Source of the DNA: RGIG3159 sp045640565
GTDB lineage: Bacteria > Bacillota > Clostridia > Oscillospirales > Oscillospiraceae
Length of the DNA: 9,709 nucleotides
Assembly: GCA_045640565.1 (NCBI GenBank)
Contig: JAZUFG010000106.1
Coordinates: 1-9,709 of the forward strand
Reading direction: 5' to 3'
Made by a program: the position numbers and the translations under genes. Positions within the stretch are counted from its first letter, which is position 1, and every line of letters starts with the position of its first letter. This document shows positions 1 through 6,711 of this stretch, one piece after another. The notes under the pieces are model-generated. The model searched no databases. It was not told the origin of the DNA and saw nothing but the letters and a program-made list of their open reading frames with translations.

Positions 1-392
1 CAGTGGCGGGGCTTTTGAAAATGGGGGCCGGGGCAGTGAGTAAGGGGCAAGCGGAGGCAGCCCTTGCTATGGGCTATTCTGAGCGCCAGACCTATTACCG
101 CATCATCTTCCCCCAGTCGGTTGAGCATTTCCTGCCTGCCTATAAAAATGAGGTTGTTTCCCTTATAAAGGCGACCGCTGTGGTGGGATACATTGCCGTA
201 CAGGACCTCACGAAGATCAGCGACCTGGTCCGTTCACGCACCTATGAGGCTTTTTTCCCGCTGATCGCCACTGCCATCATCTATCTGCTGCTCACGCTTG
301 TGCTCACATGGCTCATCCGCCGGATCAGGATCGCGGCAGACCCGCGCCGCCGGGACGGGAAGAAGATTCTTCGGGGAATCAGCACCGAATGA
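1..392 (+). CDS. Polar amino-acid ABC transporter permease, C-terminal part (5' end outside window)
   Basis: This is the C-terminal 130 or so residues of an inner-membrane permease of the HisM/GlnP type, which with an ATPase and a binding protein imports a polar amino acid. The frame enters at position 3, the true start lies upstream, and the TGA is at 390-392. The cytoplasmic EAA loop is clear (EAALAMGYSERQTYYRIIFPQ-like, ending in the usual I-x-x-P-Q). After it come the conserved LPAYKNEVVSLIKATAVV region of the family and one last membrane helix (about residues 82-104 of the visible part). The tail is very basic (RRIRIAADPRRRDGKK). A terminator follows within 100 bp, so this is the last gene of its operon. 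If the transporter has an ATPase gene next to it, it must lie upstream of the window. The substrate cannot be told from the permease. Confidence 0.88.
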   Translation, partial: VAGLLKMGAGAVSKGQAEAALAMGYSERQTYYRIIFPQSVEHFLPAYKNEVVSLIKATAVVGYIAVQDLTKISDLVRSRTYEAFFPLIATAIIYLLLTLVLTWLIRRIRIAADPRRRDGKKILRGISTE

Positions 393-393
393 G

Positions 394-429
394 CCTCCGG
401 CCATGCGCTGCGCCGTTCAGCGCGGGAGG
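394..429. other. Two-part inverted repeat just after the permease stop
   Basis: GCGCTG (405-410) and CAGCGC (418-423) form a perfect 6-bp stem around a 7-nt loop. They are flanked by CCTCC (394-398) and GGAGG (425-429), which can pair as an outer stem. No T-run follows, so it is not a terminator by itself. It may protect the 3' end of the message or be chance. Confidence 0.35.
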
Positions 430-460
430 ACACAGAGAAAGACAAAGGCACATGAAAAAA

Positions 461-492
461 CGGGCTCGTAGGAATCCGGGCCCGAAATTTTT
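461..492 (+). terminator. Rho-independent terminator of the amino-acid permease operon
   Basis: CGGGCTCG (461-468) pairs with CGGGCCCG (477-484), with one G-T wobble, around an 8-nt loop. It is followed by AAATTTTT. It lies 69 bp after the permease stop and points the same way. Confidence 0.75.
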
Positions 493-548
493 GAAAAAAG
501 TTACATAGAGCAAAAAAGGAAAGGAATTTTTTTGTGAAACTGTAGGGG

Positions 549-640
549 ACGATGCCCACATCGTCCCGTTTATGATGTCCACATCGTCCCGTTTACGATG
601 CCCACATCGTCCCGTTTACGATGCCCACATCGTCCCGTTT
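549..640. repeat. Four tandem 23-bp palindromic repeats
   Basis: Four head-to-tail copies of a 23-bp unit lie at 549-571, 572-594, 595-617 and 618-640. Copies 1, 3 and 4 are identical; copy 2 has two C-to-T changes. Each unit contains ACGATG-CCCA-CATCGT, a hairpin with a 4-nt loop. In the first unit the stem reaches 9 bp (GGGACGATG/CATCGTCCC, 546-567), because GGG precedes it. The change in the stem of copy 2 would still pair as G-U in RNA. The block lies between two terminators and overlaps no credible gene. Dispersed palindromic units of the TGTAGGGG...CCCG kind occur between genes in gut clostridia (general knowledge, not checked here), and this looks like such a unit amplified in tandem. 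Confidence 0.85.
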
Positions 641-674
641 TTGTCAGTGGTAACTGTCCTAATTGACACCAAAG

Positions 675-700
675 GGTTACGGGATGATACAAAAGTAACC
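675..700. repeat. Short inverted repeat GGTTAC/GTAACC
   Basis: GGTTAC (675-680) and GTAACC (695-700) form a perfect 6-bp inverted repeat with a 14-nt loop. It lies between the 23-bp repeats and the terminator of the Cys-rich protein gene. No function is evident. Confidence 0.3.
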
Positions 701-721
701 GGGGAGAAACGGGGAAGGACG

Positions 722-751
722 AAAAAATCCCTCCGGCAGGAGCCGGAGGGA
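722..751 (-). terminator. Rho-independent terminator of the Cys-rich surface protein gene
   Basis: Perfect 10-bp stem, TCCCTCCGGC (728-737) with GCCGGAGGGA (742-751), and a 4-nt loop. On the minus strand it runs into six T (722-727). It lies 17 bp after the stop of the gene at 769-1575. Confidence 0.9.
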
Positions 752-768
752 GGAAAGCAGCCATGCAA

Positions 769-1575
769 TTATGCAGACTTTTTCTTCTTCGTGATCAACA
801 GAGTTCCCGCAACACCGACAGCCAGTCCGGCTATTGCGGTGATGATGGCGAGATTGCCATGGAAGAAGATGGAAGCGGTGGAAGCGGCGCCCTCGGGTGT
901 ATCGTTTTCGGGTGCTTCCTCGCCGCAAAATTCGCAAGTATATTTGTAGCTATGCTCCCCGATGTCGCAGCCCTTTACGCCGCAAGCGCATACATTGTTG
1001 TCATCAAAGATATGTGTGTGCTTCGTTTCATCAAAATAATGGCAGATCACGCAGATGCCGTTGTCAAAAACGTGCTGCCCGCCGTCGCAGCCCCTTGCGC
1101 CGCAGACGCACATATTGTTTTCATCGAAGCTGTGGCTATGCTTCGTATAGTGAACCGTGATATCCTTGAACTGGACAGGATAGCTGCCGCCGGCGAAAGA
1201 AAATTCCAAACTGTTGATGTTGGACACGGTGACGGTTTGGCCATCCTCGGTTGGATAAGGCTCCTCCTTGACTGCAGTGCCGCTAACGCCGACTCCACCG
1301 TAAAGATGGGAATACCAACCAATCTCGGCCTCAATGGACTTAATTAGAAGAGCATCCTCTTCGGCACGAATTGTGAGGTCGTAGTGACTGCCGCCGAACC
1401 AACCGTCATTGTCAACACGATTTGTGGTCAGCGTGAACAGTCCGCTTTTGCTTGTTACAGTTTTGCTGTTTACGAATTCAAGGGTATCTGTCAACTCTTC
1501 TTCGGCAAAGGCTGCCATGGGAAGGACGCTCACCAGCAGAAGGATAGCCAGCAGGATGGAAATGAGTTTTTTCAT
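769..1575 (-). CDS. Secreted, membrane-anchored protein with two Cys/His-rich repeats
   Basis: 268 residues. A Sec signal peptide is clear: MKKL start, hydrophobic core at about 5-20, cleavage after AFA at 24. Residues 25-145 form a region of beta character that I do not recognise. Two copies of a 23-residue repeat follow at 146-168 and 186-208, both of pattern H-x-H-x-F-D-x-x-N-x-C-x-C-G-x-x-G-C-D-x-G-x-H, 40 residues apart. Each is followed by a CxxC pair (C175/C178, C214/C217). The ten cysteines and several histidines suggest metal binding or, outside the cell, disulphides. An acidic linker (219-232) leads to a membrane helix (about 241-262) and the tail KKKKSA; no LPxTG motif is visible. 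The start is supported by AAGGAG 9 nt upstream. The gene is transcribed alone, with its own promoter and terminator. The cell-surface location is well supported; the function is unknown. Confidence 0.85.
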   Translation of the reverse strand: MKKLISILLAILLLVSVLPMAAFAEEELTDTLEFVNSKTVTSKSGLFTLTTNRVDNDGWFGGSHYDLTIRAEEDALLIKSIEAEIGWYSHLYGGVGVSGTAVKEEPYPTEDGQTVTVSNINSLEFSFAGGSYPVQFKDITVHYTKHSHSFDENNMCVCGARGCDGGQHVFDNGICVICHYFDETKHTHIFDDNNVCACGVKGCDIGEHSYKYTCEFCGEEAPENDTPEGAASTASIFFHGNLAIITAIAGLAVGVAGTLLITKKKKSA

Positions 1576-1647
1576 GGATAAATGCTCCTTTTTTGCTTTC
1601 TGTTCCCATATACGAAGAAACGGGATAAAAGGCTGACTTTTTCTGAA

Positions 1648-1676
1648 ATTTTAGCATAAAATTTTTTCCTTTGCAA
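1648..1676 (-). promoter_or_regulatory. Promoter of the Cys-rich surface protein gene
   Basis: On the minus strand, TTGCAA (1671-1676) and TAAAAT (1648-1653) are separated by 17 bp. TG lies one base before the -10, giving an extended -10 (TGCTAAAAT). The leader to the ATG is about 65 nt. Confidence 0.65.
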
Positions 1677-1717
1677 GAATGGGGTTCAGATGCTGAGAAC
1701 CGAAATCATGCAAAGGC

Positions 1718-1744
1718 AAAAGCGAGAGGATGTCCTCTCGCTTT
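1718..1744 (-). terminator. Terminator of the sugar-type ABC operon, probably bidirectional
   Basis: AAAGCGAGAGGA (1719-1730) pairs perfectly with TCCTCTCGCTTT (1733-1744). On the minus strand it is followed by TTTTGCCTTTG and lies 21 bp after the permease stop. On the plus strand the following T-run (CTTTTATTTTT) is even better, so it may also stop antisense transcripts. Confidence 0.75.
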
Positions 1745-1765
1745 CTTTTATTTTTCAGCCTGCAA

Positions 1766-2758
1766 TTATCTTCTGTGGCGTTTGTTTTTTTCGTTATTGC
1801 GCACCCTCACGAAGTCATAATAGACTGCAATCAAAATGACGATGCCTTTGATGACATCCTGCCAAAGGGTATCTACATGCATGAGGTTCAGGCCAGTGCT
1901 GATGATACCCAGAGTGATGCAGCCGATGAGAGTCCCCGCAATGCCGCCGCTGCCTCCGCTCATGGCGGTACCGCCAAGCACAACTGCCGCAATGGCATCC
2001 ATTTCTGCGGCTTCACCTGCGGTGGGACTGCCTGTGTACATGCGGGATGCTGTCATCATGCCCGCAATACCGGCTAAAGTGCCGGAGAGCACATATACGG
2101 CAAATTTGATCCTTTTGACACGGATTCCCGAATAGACGGCGGCGCTTGGGTTATCTCCCACGGCATAAAGGTGTCTTCCGAATTTCGTGCGGTACATAAT
2201 GACTGCCGTAAGGAGGAAGATGATCAGCATGAGCCAGACACTGTTGGAGATGCCCAGGGTGCGGCCTGTGCCGATGACCTTCCAGGAATCCTGAGAAACA
2301 CTGATGGGCCCCCCGCCGGTATAAACCTTCGCAAGACCTCTGCCGATATTCATGGTGGCAAGGGTCACAATGAAGGGCTGAATGCTGGTCTGGCTGATGA
2401 TCAAGCCGTTGACGACGCCGAATCCCGTTCCCACAAGGACGCCTATAATCATGGCAAGTTCCACCGGAACGGAATGCTTCGTTACCAGGCCCGCAGCAAG
2501 GCAGCCGGATATGGCTACTACGGAGCCAACACTCAAATCAATCCCGCCGAGTATAATGACCATAGTCATACCGCAGGCAATAACCACATTGGGAGCGATC
2601 TGCCGGAAGATGTTGGAGGCGTTTTTTGCCTGCAGGAAGGATGCGCTGGTTATGGGATTGACAGCACAAAACAAAACAAGGGCGAGCATTGCGATCAGGG
2701 CACTCTGATTATCAGAAAAAAATCTCTTGACCGGATTTTCTGCTTTTTTATTCTTCAT
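1766..2758 (-). CDS. RbsC-type sugar ABC transporter permease
   Basis: 330-residue integral membrane subunit of a carbohydrate importer (BPD_transp_2 family), about the usual length. Family marks are GGIDLSVGS (71-79), the cytoplasmic coupling loop YAVGDNPSAAVYSGI (198-212), GGTAMSGGSGG (262-272) and TLWQDVIKGIVILIAV near the end. About eight to ten hydrophobic segments alternate with short loops, and the C-terminus is basic (NNEKNKRHRR). It forms a dimer that should couple to the ATPase encoded just upstream. The gap to the ATPase stop is 12 bp, and the ribosome site AGGAGAAGG (2761-2769) fills it, so the two are probably translated together. It is the last gene of the operon, followed by a hairpin terminator. 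The type is certain; the sugar is not, and RbsC, MglC and related permeases cannot be separated by sequence alone. Confidence 0.93.
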   Translation of the reverse strand: MKNKKAENPVKRFFSDNQSALIAMLALVLFCAVNPITSASFLQAKNASNIFRQIAPNVVIACGMTMVIILGGIDLSVGSVVAISGCLAAGLVTKHSVPVELAMIIGVLVGTGFGVVNGLIISQTSIQPFIVTLATMNIGRGLAKVYTGGGPISVSQDSWKVIGTGRTLGISNSVWLMLIIFLLTAVIMYRTKFGRHLYAVGDNPSAAVYSGIRVKRIKFAVYVLSGTLAGIAGMMTASRMYTGSPTAGEAAEMDAIAAVVLGGTAMSGGSGGIAGTLIGCITLGIISTGLNLMHVDTLWQDVIKGIVILIAVYYDFVRVRNNEKNKRHRR

Positions 2759-2770
2759 AGCCTTCTCCTA

Positions 2771-4273
2771 TCAGTTCGTTGCCAGCTGCATGATTTTTTC
2801 CCGGGTTACTTCCTCATGGTTCAGCTCTCCAACGATCTTTCCGTCCCGCATGATATAAACCCTGTCACTCATGTTGATGACCTCCCGAAGCTCGGAAGAT
2901 ACCATGAGAATGCACATGCCCTGCTTGACCAATTCATTCATGACTGAATAAATTTTGACCTTGGCTGCGACATCGATGCCTCTTGTGGGTTCATCCAGGA
3001 TCAGAATGTCCGGTTCTGCTGCCAGAGATCTGGAAATCAGTATTTTCTGCTGGTTTCCGCCGGAGAGAGGTCCGACCGGCCTTGCCAGGGACGAGCAGCG
3101 GGTCTCAAAGACATCCACATACTTTTGAGTAATTTCCGTTTCTTTCTTTTTGTCCACCCTCGGTGCCTTGATAAAGCGTTCCAGAACTTCCAGGGACGTA
3201 TTGAAGGCAACATCGTGCTTTTTGAAGAGTCCCTGCCGGTTTCTGTCCTCGGCAACCATTGCAATTTTGTTCTGAACAGCATCCTGGGGGCTGTGAATGC
3301 TTACTTCCTTTCCGTTGATGAAAATCCTGCCGGAATAGTCCTTATGCATGCCGAACAGGGTATTCATGAGCTGGGTCCTTCCCGAGCTGACCAACCCGGC
3401 AAAGCCCACGATTTCCCCATGAAAGGCTTCAAAGCTTGCACCCATGACGGCATGAGAATAGGTGAGATCCTCGCATCTGATGGCAGTTTCCCCTCGGGGA
3501 AGGAATTCCCTGGGATAGTAGTCTCCGATATCTCGGCCCGTCATCATTTTAATGATTTGATCCCTGGTAAGATCCTTGACATTTTCCGTTCCGGTGTTGC
3601 GGCCGTCGCAAAGAACCGTCACCCTGTCACAGATGATATCCAGCTCGTCCATCTTGTGGGTCGTGTAGATAATTCCGACTCCCTCCGATTTGAGCTTATG
3701 AATCATGCGGAAAAGGATTTTGACCTCTCCTTCGGAGAGGGAGGAGCTAGGTTCATCCATGATGAGAATATCGGGACTGCAGGAAACGGCTTTCCCGATC
3801 TCCACAAGCTGCTGTTTGGCAGGCGGAAGGTTTTTCACAAGCATTTCCGGATCAATGTCCAGTTCCAGCTCCGCGATGACCTTTCTGCTCGCTTCTATGG
3901 CCGCCTTTTTGTTTGTAAATCCCCATTTTGTCTTCTCTCTTCCGAGAAAGATATTGTCCGCGACGGACATATCCGGTGCCAGGGACAGCTCCTGGCTGAT
4001 CATGGATATTCCATGCCTGTGGGCATCATTTACATTTCGGATATTGACCCGTTCGCCGCGTATATAGATATCCCCGCTGTCCTTCTGAAAAACGCCGGTC
4101 AGGCATTTGACAAGGGTGGATTTGCCCGCACCGTTTCCTCCCATCAGGGCATGTACCTCTCCGGCCTGCAGCTCAAAACAGGCATCCTTGAGCACATGGC
4201 TGATACCGAAGGTTTTGTTGATATTCTTCATCTCCAGAAGGGGAAGCTTCTTTTCCGCCGTTCCATTTTCCAC
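2771..4273 (-). CDS. RbsA/MglA-type sugar ABC transporter ATPase (two ABC domains)
   Basis: 500-residue tandem ATPase that powers the importer. Domain 1 has Walker A GGNGAGKST (45-53), Q-loop SQEL (93-96), Walker B DILIMDEPS (168-176) and the switch His in TTHKMDE (204-210). Its signature is LPPAKQQ (149-155), not LSGGQ. Domain 2 has the degenerate Walker A GLVSSGRT (293-300) normal for this family, AEDRNRQGLF (341-350), a canonical signature LSGGNQQK (403-410) and Walker B DILILDEPT (422-430). This asymmetry, one good Walker A plus one good signature, is typical of RbsA/MglA. The start is a GTG at 4271-4273; no ATG is in frame nearby, and GAGG (4281-4284) lies 7 nt upstream. It sits 38 bp after the binding-protein gene and 12 bp before the permease gene. 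Confidence 0.93.
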   Translation of the reverse strand: MENGTAEKKLPLLEMKNINKTFGISHVLKDACFELQAGEVHALMGGNGAGKSTLVKCLTGVFQKDSGDIYIRGERVNIRNVNDAHRHGISMISQELSLAPDMSVADNIFLGREKTKWGFTNKKAAIEASRKVIAELELDIDPEMLVKNLPPAKQQLVEIGKAVSCSPDILIMDEPSSSLSEGEVKILFRMIHKLKSEGVGIIYTTHKMDELDIICDRVTVLCDGRNTGTENVKDLTRDQIIKMMTGRDIGDYYPREFLPRGETAIRCEDLTYSHAVMGASFEAFHGEIVGFAGLVSSGRTQLMNTLFGMHKDYSGRIFINGKEVSIHSPQDAVQNKIAMVAEDRNRQGLFKKHDVAFNTSLEVLERFIKAPRVDKKKETEITQKYVDVFETRCSSLARPVGPLSGGNQQKILISRSLAAEPDILILDEPTRGIDVAAKVKIYSVMNELVKQGMCILMVSSELREVINMSDRVYIMRDGKIVGELNHEEVTREKIMQLATN

Positions 4274-4311
4274 GCTATCACCTCACGGACACTGCAGTCT
4301 TCATCCTGCCG

Positions 4312-5250
4312 TCATTGCCAGCCGTCTATGCTGTATTCCCGCACATTTTCCTCATTCATCAGGAAGGTTGCAACGGGGTAGTTCTTTTCCAGCTTTTTTC
4401 CGTCCAGATAATCATACATAAGCTCGACGGCTTTTCTCGCAGTGATGAGAGGCGTTTGAGCCCCTTCTCCTGCAAGCAGCTTATTTCCTTTTATCATTTC
4501 GCCCTTCACCTGGGGGGACCCGTCAACACCGTATATGAGAAGATCGTACCCCCCGCCTTCGGCGGCGACAAGGGCACCCAGGGCCATGGGATCTGAACCG
4601 CAGAAAATGGCGACAACACCCGGATTTGCCTGCAGAAGATCCGCAGCATCGTTCATCGCAGTTGTCTGGTCGCCCTTGGAATCACTTTCCCCGACTACGC
4701 GGAATCCGTGGCCCTCAATGGCTTTTTTGAATCCGTTTGCCCGGTCCACAACGGCATCTGCAGTGGCCTGGGTGATGATGAGGACATCGCCCCCATTCGG
4801 CAGCTTTTTTACCAGATCCTCGCCGCAGACGAAACCTGCGTTGACATTATCCGACCCGACATAGGTCACGACCTTATCCTGCGCTGCCACCGGACTGTCA
4901 TAATTGATGATCGGGATTCCTGCGTTATTCAGGGCATCCAAAGCAGGCTCGATCCCGACAGCCTCAACCGGATTGAGAAAAATGCCGTCAATATTCTGTA
5001 CGATGAGATTCTCAATCCCGTTCAGCTGCTTTTCCTGGCTCAAGGCGCCGTCCACTGCGATCAGTTCATCTCCGTGGGCCTCGACTGCCTCCCGCATCTC
5101 GTCCAGCATGGCGACGAAATAGGGATTGGAGTTATTCATGGATGTAAAGCCAAATACCCTTTTCCCCGGGTCCCTATGATAAGAAGCGCATGAACAAAGC
5201 ATGCTCGCAAGGAGGACCGGAACGATTATACGGATACCTTTACGCAGCAT
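4312..5250 (-). CDS. Sugar-type ABC transporter substrate-binding lipoprotein (RbsB-like)
   Basis: 312 residues. A lipoprotein signal peptide ends in the lipobox LCSC with C21 as lipid anchor, so the protein sits outside the membrane. The rest is a type I periplasmic-binding fold (Peripla_BP_4): FGFTSMNNSNPYF (33-45), INYDSP (115-120), VVDRANGF (167-174), FCGSDPMALGAL (216-227), YGVDGSP (240-246) and GEGAQTP (261-267). Set beside E. coli RbsB from memory, the positions matching its ligand-binding Asp, Arg, Asp and Gln are kept (D118, R170, D243, Q265). The second Arg and an Asn are Ser here (S119, S219). The ligand is therefore probably a pentose, hexose or similar polyol, not certainly ribose. 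It is the first gene of the operon, as usual. AGGAG (5259-5263) lies 8 nt before the ATG. Confidence 0.92.
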   Translation of the reverse strand: MLRKGIRIIVPVLLASMLCSCASYHRDPGKRVFGFTSMNNSNPYFVAMLDEMREAVEAHGDELIAVDGALSQEKQLNGIENLIVQNIDGIFLNPVEAVGIEPALDALNNAGIPIINYDSPVAAQDKVVTYVGSDNVNAGFVCGEDLVKKLPNGGDVLIITQATADAVVDRANGFKKAIEGHGFRVVGESDSKGDQTTAMNDAADLLQANPGVVAIFCGSDPMALGALVAAEGGGYDLLIYGVDGSPQVKGEMIKGNKLLAGEGAQTPLITARKAVELMYDYLDGKKLEKNYPVATFLMNEENVREYSIDGWQ

Positions 5251-5280
5251 TTTATCTTCTCCTGTCTCAGTTTACGGCAA

Positions 5281-5303
5281 TTCATAATACTGCCTTCATA
5301 ATA
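5281..5303 (-). repeat. 9-bp direct repeat across the -10 of the ABC operon
   Basis: On the minus strand TATTATGAA occurs at 5295-5303 (covering the -10 box) and again at 5281-5289, exactly 14 bp apart. It could be a regulator site or a second start region; no good -35 serves the downstream copy. Confidence 0.4.
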
Positions 5304-5326
5304 ACTTAACTCTGTGATAATAGCAA
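5298..5326 (-). promoter_or_regulatory. Promoter of the sugar-type ABC operon
   Basis: On the minus strand, TTGCTA (5321-5326) and TATTAT (5298-5303) are 17 bp apart. The leader to the binding-protein ATG is about 40 nt. The 359-bp stretch 5251-5609 between the two genes otherwise holds only the MerR-gene terminator; no gene is seen in it. Confidence 0.6.
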
Positions 5327-5460
5327 GAAAAAATGTGGGAGCCTCATTTTTACGGGTTTTATGGATGAAAAAAGAAAGCTCCGCCCCTCTTTCTCTGCCT
5401 GTTTTTCCCCGCCTCTCCCCAGCAGCCCTTTCCGTCTTTTTCCACCCTCAGTTGGAGCAG

Positions 5461-5492
5461 AAAAAAAGCGCATCCCTTCGGATGCACTTTTT
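5461..5492 (-). terminator. Rho-independent terminator of the MerR-family gene
   Basis: On the minus strand GTGCATCC and GGATGCGC pair around GAAG (one G-T wobble; arms 5468-5475 and 5480-5487). The stem is extended by A-T pairs and runs into seven T (5461-5467). It lies about 118 bp after the MerR stop. On the plus strand five T follow the hairpin, so it may work both ways. Confidence 0.8.
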
Positions 5493-5609
5493 AAAGTTGA
5501 AGGGAAAGGATGCCTTAGACCTGCAGGACGAACCGGGAAGGTCATGCGGACAGTTCGGTCGGATATTCTTGGGGCTTATTGTCAGTCCAGAATGTCATCG
5601 ATCATCAGC

Positions 5610-6401
5610 TTATTCTATCGGCAGCTGAATCTCGGTCAGCCAGTCTTCCTCCGATTCTTTATTCCAAATTCCGTCAATGTAGCATTCGCGGGCAAGCCCT
5701 GCTGCCTTGTATCCGTTCTGCTCGGTGTATTTCATGAGAAATGCGTATGCCTCACCGATTTTGTCATAGGCTCCCTTGTGGTATATGCTCAGGACCTTTG
5801 TTTCCGGGAGTGTTTTGAACTTGATAAGCTCGCTTTCTTTTCCGAACGCTGTCACGGCTTCATTGTGCCGGATACGAATGTCCGTTTCTTTATACTCGCC
5901 ATCAAGATACTCGCAGAACTCATAAGGCGGCTCCGCACACTTCATTCCCGGATTCAGTTTGAGGCACTCCTCCCCGACAGACGGGATCCACTGCATGCTG
6001 TCCGAATAAGTCTTTAATACCGTTTCTGCGGTATAAACGATCTTTTCGGGGATCACTTTTTCTGTTACCTGGTATTTCATCTCTTTGTCCTCCAGAATGG
6101 ATTTGATTATGGAAAGACGAGATTCCAATAGCTGCTTTTCTTTTGCAAGTGATTTGAGCTTTTCCTGCAGGATCACCTTCACATCAGATCCGGAAAAAAC
6201 CGCTTTGATTTCTTCAATGGACAGGTCAAGCTGTCTGTATGACTTTATCTTCGCGGCGATTTCAAGCTGAGAGCTTTCGTAAAACCTGTAGCCGCTCCAT
6301 TCGTCAACGGAGGCAGGCTTCAGAAGACCTTCCTTTTCGTAAAATCTCAGGGCTTTAACGGTCAGATGTGAAAGCTTTGAAAACTCGCTTATTTTCAGCA
6401 T
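5610..6401 (-). CDS. MerR-family transcriptional regulator with GyrI-like effector-binding domain
   Basis: 263 residues from the start chosen here. The N-terminus is a MerR winged helix (about 1-70): LKISEFSKLSHLTVKALRFY, then YEKEGLLKP and GYRFY, the family hallmarks. A helical dimerisation segment follows at about 72-108. A C-terminal GyrI/BmrR-type ligand domain spans about 112-263, ending in WLTEIQLPI. Such proteins sense bulky organic compounds, often drugs, and twist a 19-bp-spacer promoter to switch it on. A start ten codons upstream (6431) is in frame but lies inside the -10 box of the predicted promoter. The ATG at 6399-6401 has AAGGAG (6412-6417) well placed and gives the normal MerR N-terminus. 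No efflux pump or other obvious target is adjacent; the gene seems solitary and self-regulated. The ligand is unknown. Confidence 0.9.
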   Translation of the reverse strand: MLKISEFSKLSHLTVKALRFYEKEGLLKPASVDEWSGYRFYESSQLEIAAKIKSYRQLDLSIEEIKAVFSGSDVKVILQEKLKSLAKEKQLLESRLSIIKSILEDKEMKYQVTEKVIPEKIVYTAETVLKTYSDSMQWIPSVGEECLKLNPGMKCAEPPYEFCEYLDGEYKETDIRIRHNEAVTAFGKESELIKFKTLPETKVLSIYHKGAYDKIGEAYAFLMKYTEQNGYKAAGLARECYIDGIWNKESEEDWLTEIQLPIE

Positions 6402-6429
6402 TTTCTTGCATCTCCTTTCCACATCTGCC

Positions 6430-6460
6430 ACTCTAATCTATCCTCTAAGGGACGAGTCAA
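6430..6460 (-). promoter_or_regulatory. MerR-type promoter with 19-bp spacer, upstream of the MerR gene
   Basis: On the minus strand, TTGACT (6455-6460) and TAGAGT (6430-6435) are separated by 19 bp instead of 17. The spacer holds an imperfect inverted repeat, TCC...GGA (TCCCTTAGAGGA). The layout closely resembles the B. subtilis bmr promoter bound by BmrR, which as I recall it starts TTGACTC, has a 19-bp spacer and ends in TACAGT. This is the classic arrangement of MerR-activated promoters, and the natural reader is the protein encoded directly downstream. Confidence 0.75.
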
Positions 6461-6486
6461 GAGATAAAATACGGCTTATTTTTCTC

Positions 6487-6516
6487 CGCAAATAAACTTT
6501 TGCGTTTTTTATTTTA
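6487..6516 (+). terminator. Plus-strand terminator-like hairpin upstream of the MerR gene
   Basis: CGCAAA (6487-6492) and TTTGCG (6499-6504) form a perfect 6-bp stem with a 6-nt loop, followed by TTTTTTATTTTA on the plus strand. No plus-strand gene precedes it, so it could stop antisense transcription through the MerR gene, or be an operator-like palindrome. Confidence 0.45.
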
Positions 6517-6540
6517 TCACACGGCATTTCAGTTAACAAG

Positions 6541-6576
6541 AAAAAATGCCCGGTCTGTCCGGCGGACAAATCAGGC
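6541..6576 (-). terminator. Terminator of the AbrB/HipA-like operon
   Basis: On the minus strand a 13-position stem (arms 6548-6560 and 6564-6576; one A-C mismatch, two G-T wobbles) closes on a 3-nt loop GCC and runs via an A into six T (6541-6546). It lies 135 bp after the kinase stop. Nothing gene-like is seen between 6577 and 6711. Confidence 0.65.
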
Positions 6577-6711
6577 AGCCATGTTTTTTTGCTTTCCGGC
6601 GTTTGGCTTTTTTCAGTATTTTATTTCAGATGCGAATACCTGTTTGAATGATGATACCTTGATCAGACAGGCAGTCCTTCCCAGCCGGATAACGCAATTG
6701 CCTCAAGCAAA

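Noticed and set aside
281..582. Short minus-strand frames over the permease end and its terminator
   Set aside because: They run through a terminator hairpin and have no ribosome site or domain.
549..640. CRISPR array
   Set aside because: The repeats are directly adjacent with no unique spacers, and no cas gene is present.
763..1347. 194-codon plus-strand open frame opposite the Cys-rich protein gene
   Set aside because: The minus strand gives a signal peptide, repeats, membrane anchor, ribosome site, promoter and terminator; the plus frame has none of these.
3125..4381. 418-codon plus-strand open frame opposite the ATPase gene
   Set aside because: It mirrors the ATPase, which has every expected motif. 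The antisense translation has no recognisable domain and no ribosome site.
6402..6431. Longer MerR protein starting at 6431
   Set aside because: That ATG lies in the predicted -10 box, and the extra residues are not part of the MerR fold; the ATG at 6401 has the ribosome site.
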